A stretch of 64,000 nt of DNA from a virus. The stretch lies in the IMG/VR virus record IMGVR_UViG_3300017917_003822, positions 142,630 through 206,629 of that record; one strand, written 5' to 3'. The notes under the pieces were generated by a model. It was not told the DNA's origin. It made no database searches and was given only the letters and a program-made list of their open reading frames with translations. Shown piece after piece: positions 41,737 through 50,632 of this stretch. The translations under genes and the position numbers were made by a program. Position 1 is the stretch's first letter, and every line of letters begins with the position of its first letter.

Positions 41737-42050
41737 TGGAAGATAAAAATTCACCGCATAAAATTAAAGTCGAGAAGCAAATCTATTGGGGGAGAAACAA
41801 TAGTCCAATTAATTGGAAGGATATCAAGCATCTTCAGCTGGAAGACGATGATGTAATCCGTTCGGAATGGGTTGAAGATGACAATTTTGATTATCACGGT
41901 TATTGGCATACTGAAATTACCCGAATGGTTGAGGAAACCGACGAAGAATTTGAAAAACGTATCACCAGAAACAAAAAAAGTGCTGAAGAAATGAAGCAGC
42001 GAAGATACGAGAGCTATCTAAGACTTAAAAAAGAGTTTGAGAATGATTAA
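41733..42050 (+). CDS. Hypothetical protein
   Basis: 105 residues with a Trp/Asn-rich N-terminus (WGRNNSPINWKDIKHL) and an Arg/Glu-rich helical C-terminus. Overlaps on both sides; operon member. Confidence 0.6.
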   Translation: MMEDKNSPHKIKVEKQIYWGRNNSPINWKDIKHLQLEDDDVIRSEWVEDDNFDYHGYWHTEITRMVEETDEEFEKRITRNKKSAEEMKQRRYESYLRLKKEFEND

Positions 42051-42351
42051 GGAAAGTAATGAAAATATTTTATGTGCTGCCATATGGTTAAAAGAAACTG
42101 AAAGAGCACATCATAGACCGATTAACACACCAGGTGGTGTTGTTGTTAGTGGTTTTAGACATGGTCATTGCATATCATCTATAGTCTCACTTACTGGAAG
42201 GAGACTGCATGAACACGGGGACCATGTACAAGGATTTTTAACCAATAAAAATAGGTTTGTTGATAGAAGAGAAGGTGCTGAAATTTGGATTAAGAATGGA
42301 GGTACACTAAAATATTCGACTGACGAACTATATTCCGAAGATTTGTATTAA
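42043..42351 (+). CDS. Conserved-looking phage protein with His-rich centre
   Basis: 102 residues from ATG 42043; a TTG 6 nt upstream is an alternative. The pattern VVSGFRHGHCISSIVSL and HEHGDHVQGFLT is familiar from many phages as an uncharacterised protein. The His/Cys content suggests metal binding. Function unknown. Confidence 0.62.
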   Translation: MIKESNENILCAAIWLKETERAHHRPINTPGGVVVSGFRHGHCISSIVSLTGRRLHEHGDHVQGFLTNKNRFVDRREGAEIWIKNGGTLKYSTDELYSEDLY

Positions 42352-42642
42352 ATGAAAACACCGGAAATAATACAAGAAGGGTGGGTTAAATTCTCACGAT
42401 TCAATTGCACTGAAGGATGTATTGATATTTGGTATGGTGATTGTGCTCATAACCCTAATAACAAAATCGAACCGAAATGGAGTTTAAACTCCTTTGCAAC
42501 ATTCATTAGATTAAATGGTGAAGGTGAATGGGTTCCAAATGAATACAGAACAGGAATAAAAGGTTTCACTGGAGAAATGTGTGAAGTTTCAACCTCTCAA
42601 GAAATTTGGGATGAATTGTCAAAATATAATTACAAAGAATAA
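42352..42642 (+). CDS. Hypothetical protein
   Basis: 96 residues with FNCTEGCIDIWYGDCAHN (three Cys and one His) near the N-terminus. It starts directly after the previous stop and shares one base with the next start (TAATG). Confidence 0.6.
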   Translation: MKTPEIIQEGWVKFSRFNCTEGCIDIWYGDCAHNPNNKIEPKWSLNSFATFIRLNGEGEWVPNEYRTGIKGFTGEMCEVSTSQEIWDELSKYNYKE

Positions 42643-43136
42643 TGGAAAATAGAACTTATCGAATGTATGGGTTAGTCCCCTATAATATAAGTCCGATACA
42701 GCAAGGTATCCAATTTGGACATGCAGTTGTTGAGTATGGCTTAGAGTTTGGTAGCACTCCAGCTTATCAAAAATGGGCAAGAGAGGATAAAACATTTATC
42801 ATTCTAAATGGAGGAACCACCAACATGAGATATGATGAGGACAATCATATTGGTTCTTTAAACAACCACAGGCAACTGTTGTTCGATAATGGAATCCAAT
42901 TCAGTAGCTTCTTTGAGCCGGATTTGGGCGACCAATTAACTGCGGTGGTTTTCTTGGTGGATGATAGAGTTTTTGATAAAAAGACTTGGCCGGATTATGA
43001 TGGACCTCTCTATATTGACGGAACCCCTGAATACACCGAATACTGGCATTGGAAAATGGAATTTGATGAATCGGAAGCGGAAGCTGATCGAATCATATTT
43101 CTAAGAGAATTTTTAAAACAATTTAGATTTGCATAA
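42642..43136 (+). CDS. PTH2-like protein (peptidyl-tRNA hydrolase 2 fold, tentative)
   Basis: 164 residues. YGLVPYNISPIQQGIQFGHAVVEYG resembles the GK.AAQCaHA region of PTH2, followed by W-x-x-x-DKTFIILNGG, then a segment of the FFEPDLGDQLTAVVFL kind at the place of the PTH2 C-terminal strands. PTH2 frees tRNA from peptidyl-tRNA released by stalled ribosomes. The key basic residue of PTH2 is not obvious here, so catalysis is uncertain. A link with the tmRNA is speculative. Confidence 0.42.
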   Translation: MENRTYRMYGLVPYNISPIQQGIQFGHAVVEYGLEFGSTPAYQKWAREDKTFIILNGGTTNMRYDEDNHIGSLNNHRQLLFDNGIQFSSFFEPDLGDQLTAVVFLVDDRVFDKKTWPDYDGPLYIDGTPEYTEYWHWKMEFDESEAEADRIIFLREFLKQFRFA

Positions 43137-43699
43137 TGAAGGTGATATTTCTAGATAATGATGGAGTAATTTGTCTCCATAATAATTGGGGTGGGCGTTC
43201 AAAAAAATGGAAAAAGTTTAAAAAACTTAATCCTGATGCAATCAACGATAAATCCGCACCAGTTGATGTTAGATTTGATGATTTCGACAAAAAGGCTATT
43301 AAGATATTAAATAACATACTCGAAGAAACCGGTGCTGAAATCGTAGTAAGCTCAGATTGGAAACTCCACGCAAGCCTGGAAGAGCTTGGTGAATATTACG
43401 AAGCACAGGGGATCATCAAAAAACCGATTGCGATAACACCAAATCTTGGGGATTTTGATCCGGGCGCTAATGATCTATTCATGTGGAAAAGATGGCTGGA
43501 AAAAAAGAGAATCCTGGAGATTCAGGAGTACCTGGAAAGAAATCCTGATATAACTCACTGGGTTGCTGTGGATGATTTAAACATGAGCCCAGCATCAAAC
43601 GGGGGATATGGTCTTGAGAATTTTGTACTGACACCCAGATCAACCGAGGGCATAAAACAACTAGGAATAAAAGAATCAATAATTAAACACTTAAATTAA
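43136..43699 (+). CDS. HAD-like protein, second copy
   Basis: 187 residues: FLDNDGVICL nucleophile loop, VVSSDWKLH and WVAVDDLNM. It shares its plan with the HAD protein at 40518 (both MKVIFLDxDGV at the start) but is divergent, with DND in place of DFD. Probably an old duplication. It starts in the stop of the preceding gene (TAATG). Confidence 0.72.
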   Translation: MKVIFLDNDGVICLHNNWGGRSKKWKKFKKLNPDAINDKSAPVDVRFDDFDKKAIKILNNILEETGAEIVVSSDWKLHASLEELGEYYEAQGIIKKPIAITPNLGDFDPGANDLFMWKRWLEKKRILEIQEYLERNPDITHWVAVDDLNMSPASNGGYGLENFVLTPRSTEGIKQLGIKESIIKHLN

Positions 43700-43705
43700 A
43701 GAATT

Positions 43706-44461
43706 ATGTTTACATTTTTTAAAAAATTATTTAGAAAGAGATCTTTAGCAGAAAGGGAACAAGCACACCTTTTTGGTAATTCTTCTACCTCCGATGGGTT
43801 GGATAGATCTTTCCTTTTTGATTTTAAAAACTATCAATCAGGTTACAGAGATAATAGCAATATTACGGTGGGCACTTTTCTAATGAGCGGCAGCACTACA
43901 GGTGGCGATAACGATAGTAACGACGTGAAGAAAGAGACCAAGAGAAAAATAGAGGTTAAACCAATAGATGTTCTGAATGAGTTGGAAACTATTCCGACCC
44001 CTTGGAATCTGTCCAATCTGGATGACAAGATCTCTATACTGGAATATAAAAGGGATCTAATTACACAGAAGTACTCAAGAAGAGAGGTTGAAGCGATGAT
44101 AGAGCGTCTGCAGAACAGAAAAAAATGGCATAAATTTAAAGACTTCTTCACAGGATTCCAAAACACAACCGACGAAAAGATCGAGGATCTGTTGGACAAA
44201 TACGATCTTGTAATGAAAACATCGGATCTTTTTGTACCAGAGTTTCCTGACGAGGCCATAAATATCATGAAGAGCTACAGTGACAATATGATGAAGCTTT
44301 GTAAAAAGAAACCAGTTTTCTATGTCATAGCAGAACCAGATAAATTCAAAAAAGCCTGGGAGAAAAGAGATCCAATCTTGCTGGTGCAAAGTCCATTTGG
44401 GTTCTATTGGCAGATACTTGGTGCATGGGATAAGGAAATGATACTTTTGGGTGAACTATAA
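43706..44461 (+). CDS. Hypothetical protein
   Basis: 251 residues. Basic N-terminus (FFKKLFRKRSLAER), a Ser/Gly/Asp-rich linker, then a helical charged domain and a beta-like C-terminus (PFGFYWQILGAWDKEMILLGEL). No motif recognised. The stop overlaps the next ATG. Confidence 0.65.
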   Translation: MFTFFKKLFRKRSLAEREQAHLFGNSSTSDGLDRSFLFDFKNYQSGYRDNSNITVGTFLMSGSTTGGDNDSNDVKKETKRKIEVKPIDVLNELETIPTPWNLSNLDDKISILEYKRDLITQKYSRREVEAMIERLQNRKKWHKFKDFFTGFQNTTDEKIEDLLDKYDLVMKTSDLFVPEFPDEAINIMKSYSDNMMKLCKKKPVFYVIAEPDKFKKAWEKRDPILLVQSPFGFYWQILGAWDKEMILLGEL

Positions 44462-44967
44462 TGAAGAATCAATTTGATGATGCATTCTACCCTCTAATAT
44501 GGGCACACGTACAACAATATCAAAGGTGCGTCAGTGAATACGGGGGGAAGGAAAGAATAACAAAAAAGGTCAAGGAGTCATTAAACTCGTGTGTTCAGAA
44601 ATGGTCAGATTTACCAGCAACAATGGCTTCCTCCAGCGTTATTGAATTCTTTAATTCAAAATTTCCTCATCTCGATCCTGCCAAGATAACGTGGCACCAG
44701 AAATACCTTGTTGGCAGAGATGATAAAAAGAGAGGGATGATAGTGTGGGAACACACAACCCCATTAAATATACTTCTCAAGGAACTGATAACAAAGAAAA
44801 ATCAGAGGGAGATAAATGAATGTATGAATTCATATTCGGGGGTTTGTTTAATTACCAGGGAGGAGGATGATAGGTTAAATGCTAGTGGATTTAGATGTGT
44901 AAGGCCTGGAGGCTGGGAAAAATGCTACAGTGATTGTGGGATTGAAGTCATCAAGTTGGATATATAA
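44461..44967 (+). CDS. Hypothetical protein
   Basis: 168 residues, helical N-terminus, with several Cys in the C-terminal half (GVCLITREEDDRLNASGFRC, GWEKCYSDCGIEVI). The C-terminus resembles small nucleic-acid-binding domains, but this is too weak to name. Confidence 0.65.
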   Translation: MKNQFDDAFYPLIWAHVQQYQRCVSEYGGKERITKKVKESLNSCVQKWSDLPATMASSSVIEFFNSKFPHLDPAKITWHQKYLVGRDDKKRGMIVWEHTTPLNILLKELITKKNQREINECMNSYSGVCLITREEDDRLNASGFRCVRPGGWEKCYSDCGIEVIKLDI

Positions 44968-44987
44968 TGTAAATAAAAGATCATAAG

Positions 44988-45359
44988 ATGGAACACATTT
45001 TACCATACGAAGCAATCAACGAAGGTGCAGCAGCACTCCCAGCGATGCCTTCTTTTCTCAAATCAGCTGGAGCTAAACCTACATATGTTCAATACGGAGG
45101 TCCGAGAAAAACAAATCAACCACCAAATGCCTGGGAACTAAGGGTACCAGCACCATCCGGGGTTAGCAAGGAAGAATGGGTAATTACTTTCTTTCCGGAC
45201 GGATCTTTTAACACAGGGGCAGGATCACAAAAGAATTTTTTAAGAAGTAGCGGTGAATGGAAAGCTGATGCATCATCGGATTTTATTTTCGGAACTAAAG
45301 CTATCAAGGGGGTTTCTATGAAATTCAACTCGTATATGAGATTGACTCCACTAAATTAA
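44988..45359 (+). CDS. Small protein with N-terminal packaging-like tag
   Basis: 123 residues. It starts MEHILPYEAINEGAAALP, with a possible prohead-protease site INE|G 12 residues in. The rest is Gly/Ser/Phe-rich and beta-like (WVITFFPDGSFNTGAG). No known domain. It is followed by a terminator. Confidence 0.65.
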   Translation: MEHILPYEAINEGAAALPAMPSFLKSAGAKPTYVQYGGPRKTNQPPNAWELRVPAPSGVSKEEWVITFFPDGSFNTGAGSQKNFLRSSGEWKADASSDFIFGTKAIKGVSMKFNSYMRLTPLN

Positions 45360-45380
45360 GAGGCTAATCATAAGATCTAA

Positions 45381-45413
45381 AAGGCAGAGTAATAAATTAC
45401 CCTGCCTTTTTTT
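45381..45413 (+). terminator. Rho-independent terminator
   Basis: AAGGCAG(A)GTAAT/ATTAC(C)CTGCCTT stem with one mismatch and a T7 tail. Confidence 0.88.
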
Positions 45414-45416
45414 ATT

Positions 45417-45424
45417 GATATATA
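45417..45424 (+). promoter_or_regulatory. Late-type promoter element (GATATATA)
   Basis: Lies 22 nt before the GTG start of the first Thr-linker structural gene. Confidence 0.5.
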
Positions 45425-45446
45425 CTAAGACAAAAAGATAAATTTA

Positions 45447-46583
45447 GTGAGCACATCTAGACCATTTGCATACAATCCAGGAACAGGGATAACAGGAACC
45501 ATTCAGGTAGGGAACTTGGCAGTTGGGTATCCGACGGCTGGATTTGCTGCAACTGGATTGGAGTGGTGGAATGGTCCGGATGAGGATCTTGGATACGTGA
45601 TTGCACAGTCAGTTCCCGATGATAGCCAACCAACTCCTCTACCGGAGACAGCTTCAGTTGGATTCTTTAGGTCCGACGATCTATCGGACCCTTCATTCAT
45701 TAGTCTATCTAACGTTATAGCTGGGCTTTCTGGTGCTGGTCCATTTCTCTCAGCATCAAGCGCAAAATCTTGGTTGAATTCAAATGGATACTGGACATCA
45801 TATCCGGAGATAACGACAACTACAACAACCACTTTGCCGCCAACGACAACCACGAGCACCACAACGACAACAAGTACAACCAGTACCACTACAATAGCTC
45901 CTGGTATAGTTACTGATAATTTATTCATGAAGCTTGATGCTAGCAATTACACATCAGGAACTTGGAACGATGAGACAGGAAATGGTAATAATGCAACCAT
46001 AAATGGGGCAACTTGGCAATCAACGGATGGCGGTATCTTTGATTTTGATGGATCCAATGACACCATAAGTATACCGGACAACTCAAGTTTAAGATTAAGC
46101 ACGACGACACAAAAAACGATCCAAGTGTGGGTTAAATTTGATGCTTTAGGTGGATTAAATCAACAAATCCCAGTATTCGGTAAATTATCATCCTCCTTTA
46201 ATTTTGATGGTTATTGGGGAGGTCTTTTTTCAAATGCGGGTGCTATTAGATGTGTTACGAACGGAGCAGCAGTTCAGAAAATCAGCAACTCCATATTAAC
46301 GGTTAACATAAACACCTGGTATCTCTTTACGTTTATATCTCAAATAACATTCGTCTCAAATACGACCAAGGTCTATATCAACGAAACTGAGTACATAACA
46401 GCTTCTCATGGAAATGACACTTATAACGAGTCTAATCCGCTCTATCTAGGTTGGATAGGATCCGGAGTAGGTTCACTATATCTAAATGGTAAAATTGGTG
46501 CATGTTATTTCTATACTAAGGGTCTTTCAACAGCGGAGATAAGCACTAACTTTAATGCAACAAAATCTAAATACGGATTATAA
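45447..46583 (+). CDS. Structural/fibre protein: N-terminal attachment module, Thr-rich linker, LamG-like domain
   Basis: 378 residues from GTG 45447. Residues 1-118 form a module (FAYNPGTGITGTIQVG, WWNGPDEDLGYVI, SNGYWTSYPE) that recurs in the minus-strand gene at 50633. Then a linker of about 30 almost only Thr/Ser residues, then a concanavalin/LamG-like domain (LFMKLDASNYTSGTWNDETG; FDFDGSNDTISIP) of the kind that binds carbohydrate. Likely a virion surface or receptor-binding protein. The Thr/Ser linker is a good target for O-glycosylation by the enzymes at 24.8-29 kb, which is an inference. Confidence 0.75.
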   Translation: MSTSRPFAYNPGTGITGTIQVGNLAVGYPTAGFAATGLEWWNGPDEDLGYVIAQSVPDDSQPTPLPETASVGFFRSDDLSDPSFISLSNVIAGLSGAGPFLSASSAKSWLNSNGYWTSYPEITTTTTTTLPPTTTTSTTTTTSTTSTTTIAPGIVTDNLFMKLDASNYTSGTWNDETGNGNNATINGATWQSTDGGIFDFDGSNDTISIPDNSSLRLSTTTQKTIQVWVKFDALGGLNQQIPVFGKLSSSFNFDGYWGGLFSNAGAIRCVTNGAAVQKISNSILTVNINTWYLFTFISQITFVSNTTKVYINETEYITASHGNDTYNESNPLYLGWIGSGVGSLYLNGKIGACYFYTKGLSTAEISTNFNATKSKYGL

Positions 46584-46586
46584 GAA

Positions 46587-48260
46587 ATGAGTAACACTAT
46601 AAAATATGATGCATCATCGGTAATCGGAAATTCCATAAAATCTGGGAATTTTAATATCGGTGTAAATAATACACCAGTTGATCTGTCTGGATTTTATAAT
46701 GGCATTTCACCAATTATTGGAGGTTATACGATTTATATCAATAAAGCTGAAAATGGACCATCAATCTACGCTCCCAAGAACGATACCGAATTGATTGACA
46801 TCGCTAATAAATTGGGTGCAGGGGTATCTACCACAGCAGATGCCCTCAATTGGATAAGATCACAATCAAATATGACGGTCCTGAATTCTAATTACCCCCA
46901 GATTGTAACGAATGGTCTAGCTTTAAACTTGGATGCCGGATTTGTATCTTCCTATCCAAAAACAGGAACTACGTGGACCGATCTGAGCGGGAATGGAATT
47001 AATGGAACTTTAGTTAATGGGCCAACTTTTGATTCGTCAAATTATGGAAGTATTGTATTTGACGGTGTTAATGATGTTAGTACATTACCAATAAATACTT
47101 TTACTAGCGGGTCACCACAAAACGGTACATTTATACTCAAACTTAAAACTCCTCCATTTGATACCACAGCTCAAGTTATTTTTTTTAGAGACGGTGGTTC
47201 AACCGGAAATCTTATTTATTTTTATAGGAATGCTGGTTGGGCAACCAACACTTATGCTTGGTTAATTTATTCTAATGCCGGTGCGAATATTTTATATGAT
47301 GTTTATCTTCCCGATCAATGGTATGAAACCGCGTTAACTTTTGATAGCCAGGGAAATGTGAAAACTTATATTGATGGAGTATTAAGAGATTCGGAAGTTT
47401 GGGATGCTGGTGCAACGTCTTGGAATAGAAGTGGTAGTATTTTACCAAATTTAAGATGTTCGTCCCCAGGTGGTCCGGGAAATATCCAACGATTTATGTA
47501 TTATACTAGGGCTTTAAGTGCTAGTGAAATTTTACAAAACTATAACGCAGGCCTCCAAAGATTTATACCAACAGATGGATTAGTTCTTTCATTAGATGCT
47601 CAAAACACCAATCTTTATGCTACCTCACCAACAACCGCGTATGATGTTAGTGGGAATGATAATAATGGGACTTTAATAAATGGGACTCAATATGTTGCTG
47701 ATGGAGATGGTAGTTGGAGATTTGATGGTGTTGACGATCAAATTACAAATATCGGCACCCTCCCGACATTTTCATTCATTCAAAACACTGGTATATTTAC
47801 AATTTGTGCTTGGGTTAGGTTAACTGATTTATCGGCTCCAAGCTATTTTTTGGGTAATAACGACGGAACCGCATCCAGTAAAGGTTTTTATTTGGGATAT
47901 CAGGGGTCCAGTGGTAGACTTTGGTTATCAATAACATATGGAGTTGGTGGTCAGGCTACGCTAAATTTACAAAGAACCAATTTCTTTTTGGATGATAATT
48001 GGGTGTTTGTTACTGCGGTTGGAAATGGAACAACCTGTCAATTTTACAGAAACGGACAGACATTTTCGACTTCCGGAACATTTGGGACTTTCTCAACGGG
48101 AGATAGCACAAGAACTCTAGGTCTTGGAAGAATAAACAATTTCAATGGTAGTTATTGGGAAGGTAATGTTTCACAAACTCAAATTTACAATCGAGCTCTC
48201 ACTCAAAATGAAATAACAACAATATACAACGCAACAAAATCAAGATATGGAATACAGTAA
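46587..48260 (+). CDS. Structural/fibre protein with two LamG-like domains
   Basis: 557 residues. The first 110 residues resemble the attachment module of the neighbour in outline (TIKYDASSVIGNSIKSGNF; ALNWIRSQSNM). Two LamG-like domains follow, each opening with GLxLxLDA and containing FDGVND/FDGVDD (about residues 110-325 and 330-555). The protein ends in the same NATKSRYGI tail as the gene before (NATKSKYGL), showing duplication. Likely surface adhesin or fibre component. Confidence 0.75.
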   Translation: MSNTIKYDASSVIGNSIKSGNFNIGVNNTPVDLSGFYNGISPIIGGYTIYINKAENGPSIYAPKNDTELIDIANKLGAGVSTTADALNWIRSQSNMTVLNSNYPQIVTNGLALNLDAGFVSSYPKTGTTWTDLSGNGINGTLVNGPTFDSSNYGSIVFDGVNDVSTLPINTFTSGSPQNGTFILKLKTPPFDTTAQVIFFRDGGSTGNLIYFYRNAGWATNTYAWLIYSNAGANILYDVYLPDQWYETALTFDSQGNVKTYIDGVLRDSEVWDAGATSWNRSGSILPNLRCSSPGGPGNIQRFMYYTRALSASEILQNYNAGLQRFIPTDGLVLSLDAQNTNLYATSPTTAYDVSGNDNNGTLINGTQYVADGDGSWRFDGVDDQITNIGTLPTFSFIQNTGIFTICAWVRLTDLSAPSYFLGNNDGTASSKGFYLGYQGSSGRLWLSITYGVGGQATLNLQRTNFFLDDNWVFVTAVGNGTTCQFYRNGQTFSTSGTFGTFSTGDSTRTLGLGRINNFNGSYWEGNVSQTQIYNRALTQNEITTIYNATKSRYGIQ

Positions 48261-48501
48261 TAGAGAATTTATGATTTTTAATGTTAGCGAGCTATCTAAC
48301 ATTAATTTTGATGAGGTTTTAGAAACCTCCGCAGAAACCGTTAGAAAATCGGTGGACGGGACAAAAACTTTTGTTAAGTGGGATGGGGAAACAATACCTT
48401 CATCGGTTCAATCTTTATCAACCAAAGAAGGACCGTATACCTACACCGAAATATTACAAATACTCTCAACACCAGAATGGACTGAGCCAATTACAGAATA
48501 A
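48247..48501 (+). CDS. Hypothetical small protein
   Basis: 84 residues overlapping the end of the adhesin gene by 14 nt. The C-terminal half (KWDGETIPSSVQSL; YTYTEILQILSTPEW) looks like a short phage protein common near fibre genes. It may be a chaperone or tail accessory. Confidence 0.6.
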   Translation: MEYSNREFMIFNVSELSNINFDEVLETSAETVRKSVDGTKTFVKWDGETIPSSVQSLSTKEGPYTYTEILQILSTPEWTEPITE

Positions 48502-48530
48502 AAGGATTCATAAATCTGGATATATAAGTC

Positions 48531-49940
48531 ATGAGAAAAAACATACACGACTTTAGCTCTTTTGCTAAGATTTATGAAGCTGGAAATGATATTAATCTTA
48601 TCATCGGAGATTCGATCACACCAATCATTCTTAAAAATTCCAAGTCTCTTGATATTTTAGGAAATGCAGGTTCGGAAAGAACCCTTTGGAAACCCGGTAT
48701 GGGTGTTAAGTGGTTGAAGGAAGCCGTTTCTAGATACCCAGTTACTCCAAATGTTAAAAATCTAGTAATCAATATCGGAACCAATGGAGCTTTTAATCCA
48801 AAGGACGATATTAAAGGCCTAATTCAGGAGGTCAGAAGAGCATTTCCTTCGGCAAGATTATTCGTTGTTCAGGGATCTTGGGGATGGGGATATAATAAAA
48901 ATGTAACTCCAGAAAAAGTTAAAACCTATTACGAGAGATTTAGAAATGAGGGGGTGAATGTGATAGATCCGCCAATCGGAAATGTCAAAGATCCACATAC
49001 AGATCTTCCAATCTACCAAGAAATAGGGAATGCTATAGACAGAGCAATCTCATTGGGCTTACAGAGAGTTTCGCCGGAGGAAACCACTTCAGCAGATCAG
49101 TCTAAAACACAGGCTACTGGAACAATTATTAGCAGATCAGGGGATCCTTACAAATATAAGGTTGAAAATGATCACTGGTTAGCAAAAAGAGAAGATCATT
49201 CCAGATGGTATGAAATAACAGGAAAGGATTTTAAACCAGCATACCAGGTTTCAATAGATATCCTGGACAGTGAAAACCCAAACCTTAGAACACTAGAAGC
49301 ACCAAAGAGATCTAAAAAACCAGACACCGAGGGTGGTCCAGCAACCACTATTCTTCCTGTTGAGAAGGGATCAGATCCGCAAAAGTTAGATCCGGAAGTA
49401 TCTGAAAAATACAATTTTCATTTAATCCCAGATAACAAGGGAACAAATTACAGATCTGCACAATTTCCGCTCGAAATAATGAAACAGATGTATCCCAAGT
49501 ACTCTATAAAGAATGTTATCAGACTTAACGGGGAAGGTAAAGATGGAAGACATCTTAAATCCGATCAATCAGTTTCTATTGCTGATGAAAGAAAGGTATG
49601 TCAGGAAATTGGATGTAACTTCTATGATCTATCAGCAAAAACGGATCAGGATCAGATTAATGAAATACTGTCGAAGGGTAACACTTTGATACATTGTGCT
49701 CATGGGGCAGATAGAACTGGTGGAAATGTTGCTTCGTATTTATATACAAAGAAACCAAATCCAAAATTAACCACAACGGAGGAACTTTGGAAGTACACGA
49801 CACAATATAATGACTGGAATTCATTAGCAATTAAAAAACCAAACACCTTCACTGAGGATGTTTATTTGGAGCAGGCTAAAAAATTCGGAGTTAGAGATCT
49901 GGAGCACGCTCAGGATCTAGCAAAAAAGTATAAACAATAA
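48531..49940 (+). CDS. SGNH hydrolase fused to Cys-phosphatase, with N-terminal packaging-like tag
   Basis: 469 residues. The first 18 (MRKNIHDFSSFAKIYEAG) form a tag with a possible cleavage site IYE|A. Residues about 20-175 are SGNH-like: IIGDSIT with Ser28, INIGTNGAF, and DPHTDL near residue 153. Residues about 290-465 form a dual-specificity/tyrosine-phosphatase domain with IHCAHGADRTGG (Cys about 389, Arg about 395, the CX5R loop). The middle is a charged linker. The family pair (esterase/acetylesterase plus phosphatase) has no known joint role. A packaged effector acting on host cell components is one possibility. Confidence 0.78.
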   Translation: MRKNIHDFSSFAKIYEAGNDINLIIGDSITPIILKNSKSLDILGNAGSERTLWKPGMGVKWLKEAVSRYPVTPNVKNLVINIGTNGAFNPKDDIKGLIQEVRRAFPSARLFVVQGSWGWGYNKNVTPEKVKTYYERFRNEGVNVIDPPIGNVKDPHTDLPIYQEIGNAIDRAISLGLQRVSPEETTSADQSKTQATGTIISRSGDPYKYKVENDHWLAKREDHSRWYEITGKDFKPAYQVSIDILDSENPNLRTLEAPKRSKKPDTEGGPATTILPVEKGSDPQKLDPEVSEKYNFHLIPDNKGTNYRSAQFPLEIMKQMYPKYSIKNVIRLNGEGKDGRHLKSDQSVSIADERKVCQEIGCNFYDLSAKTDQDQINEILSKGNTLIHCAHGADRTGGNVASYLYTKKPNPKLTTTEELWKYTTQYNDWNSLAIKKPNTFTEDVYLEQAKKFGVRDLEHAQDLAKKYKQ

Positions 49941-49952
49941 AAAACAAATAAC

Positions 49953-50240
49953 ATGACAAAGAAAGTAGAATTAATTGATTTTTATGCTGATTGGTGTGCG
50001 CCATGCAAAATGTTGTCGCCAACAATAGATTCATTGATGAATGAGTATAATGGAGATGAATCTGAGGTTGACATCAAAAAATGCAATGTTGATCAGGATG
50101 CTGATTTAGCATCTAAATTTGGAGTTAGATCAATACCAACCCTAGTTTTTCTTAAAGATGGCGAGGAGGTAGGAAGATTGGTAGGGGTACAAAGTAAGGA
50201 TGCGTTAACAAATAAGATTAACGAGTTGCTAAGCGCATAA
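49953..50240 (+). CDS. Thioredoxin
   Basis: 95 residues: FYADWCAPCKML with the redox pair Cys15/Cys18 (WCAPC instead of the usual WCGPC), and IPTLVFLKDGEEVGRLVG around the cis-Pro. No signal peptide, so cytoplasmic. Phage thioredoxins may serve ribonucleotide reductase or protein folding. It lies 12 nt after the SGNH-phosphatase fusion. Confidence 0.92.
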   Translation: MTKKVELIDFYADWCAPCKMLSPTIDSLMNEYNGDESEVDIKKCNVDQDADLASKFGVRSIPTLVFLKDGEEVGRLVGVQSKDALTNKINELLSA

Positions 50241-50265
50241 TACATCACCAAATAACAAAAAAAAA

Positions 50266-50294
50266 AACACAGAACTTTATCTGTGTTTTTTTTT
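50266..50294. terminator. Bidirectional terminator between convergent units
   Basis: ACACAGA/TCTGTGT stem, ACTTTA loop, A-rich on the left and a T-rich tail on the right. It serves both the thioredoxin unit and the minus-strand unit ending at 50310. Confidence 0.85.
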
Positions 50295-50309
50295 GTTTTC
50301 TATTTCTCC

Positions 50310-50453
50310 TTATCTACCCTGACCTCTATAAGCTTTAACGTAGTTTTTGGAATTTTTATTCTTTGACGTTTTGCTCTTAGCATTTCTCTTGCAAGATTTC
50401 TTTTTAACCGGTTTGAATGTTTTGTCTGATGTACCCGACTTAGTTTTTGCCAT
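50310..50453 (-). CDS. Small, very basic protein
   Basis: 47 residues starting MAKTKSGTSDKTFKPVKKKS, about one third Lys/Arg, with one Cys pair's worth of sequence in KKKSCKRNAKSK. Likely RNA- or DNA-binding. It is the last gene of the minus-strand fibre unit. Confidence 0.6.
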   Translation of the reverse strand: MAKTKSGTSDKTFKPVKKKSCKRNAKSKTSKNKNSKNYVKAYRGQGR

Positions 50454-50481
50454 TTTTTAAGTTAATATTATTTTTATTTGG

Positions 50482-50631
50482 TTATGTATTGGGAGAATCT
50501 TCCCATATTATTATGTATTTAGCTGCATTCCCATTTTCATTTATCCATTCGCATGCCTGGTCAGATGTACTAAACTCAATACCAGGAACCTTTAGTGGTG
50601 GATTTTGCTCTATGTCTATTATATAATACAT
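50482..50631 (-). CDS. Small protein of unknown function
   Basis: 49 residues (MYYIIDIEQNPPLKVPGIEF at the start). It begins 1 nt from the end of the large fibre gene. The pattern of beta strand, then EFSTSDQACEWINENG, then KYIIIWED, suggests a compact small domain. Function unknown. Confidence 0.55.
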   Translation of the reverse strand: MYYIIDIEQNPPLKVPGIEFSTSDQACEWINENGNAAKYIIIWEDSPNT

Positions 50632-50632
50632 C

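Noticed and set aside
45503-45946. Minus-strand Val-rich ORF opposite the first Thr linker gene
   Set aside because: Shadow of the plus-strand fibre gene; same artefact as above.
48519-48530. GATATATAA directly before the SGNH-phosphatase gene as its promoter
   Set aside because: Only 3 nt separate it from the ATG, so transcription would start within the gene; left unassigned.
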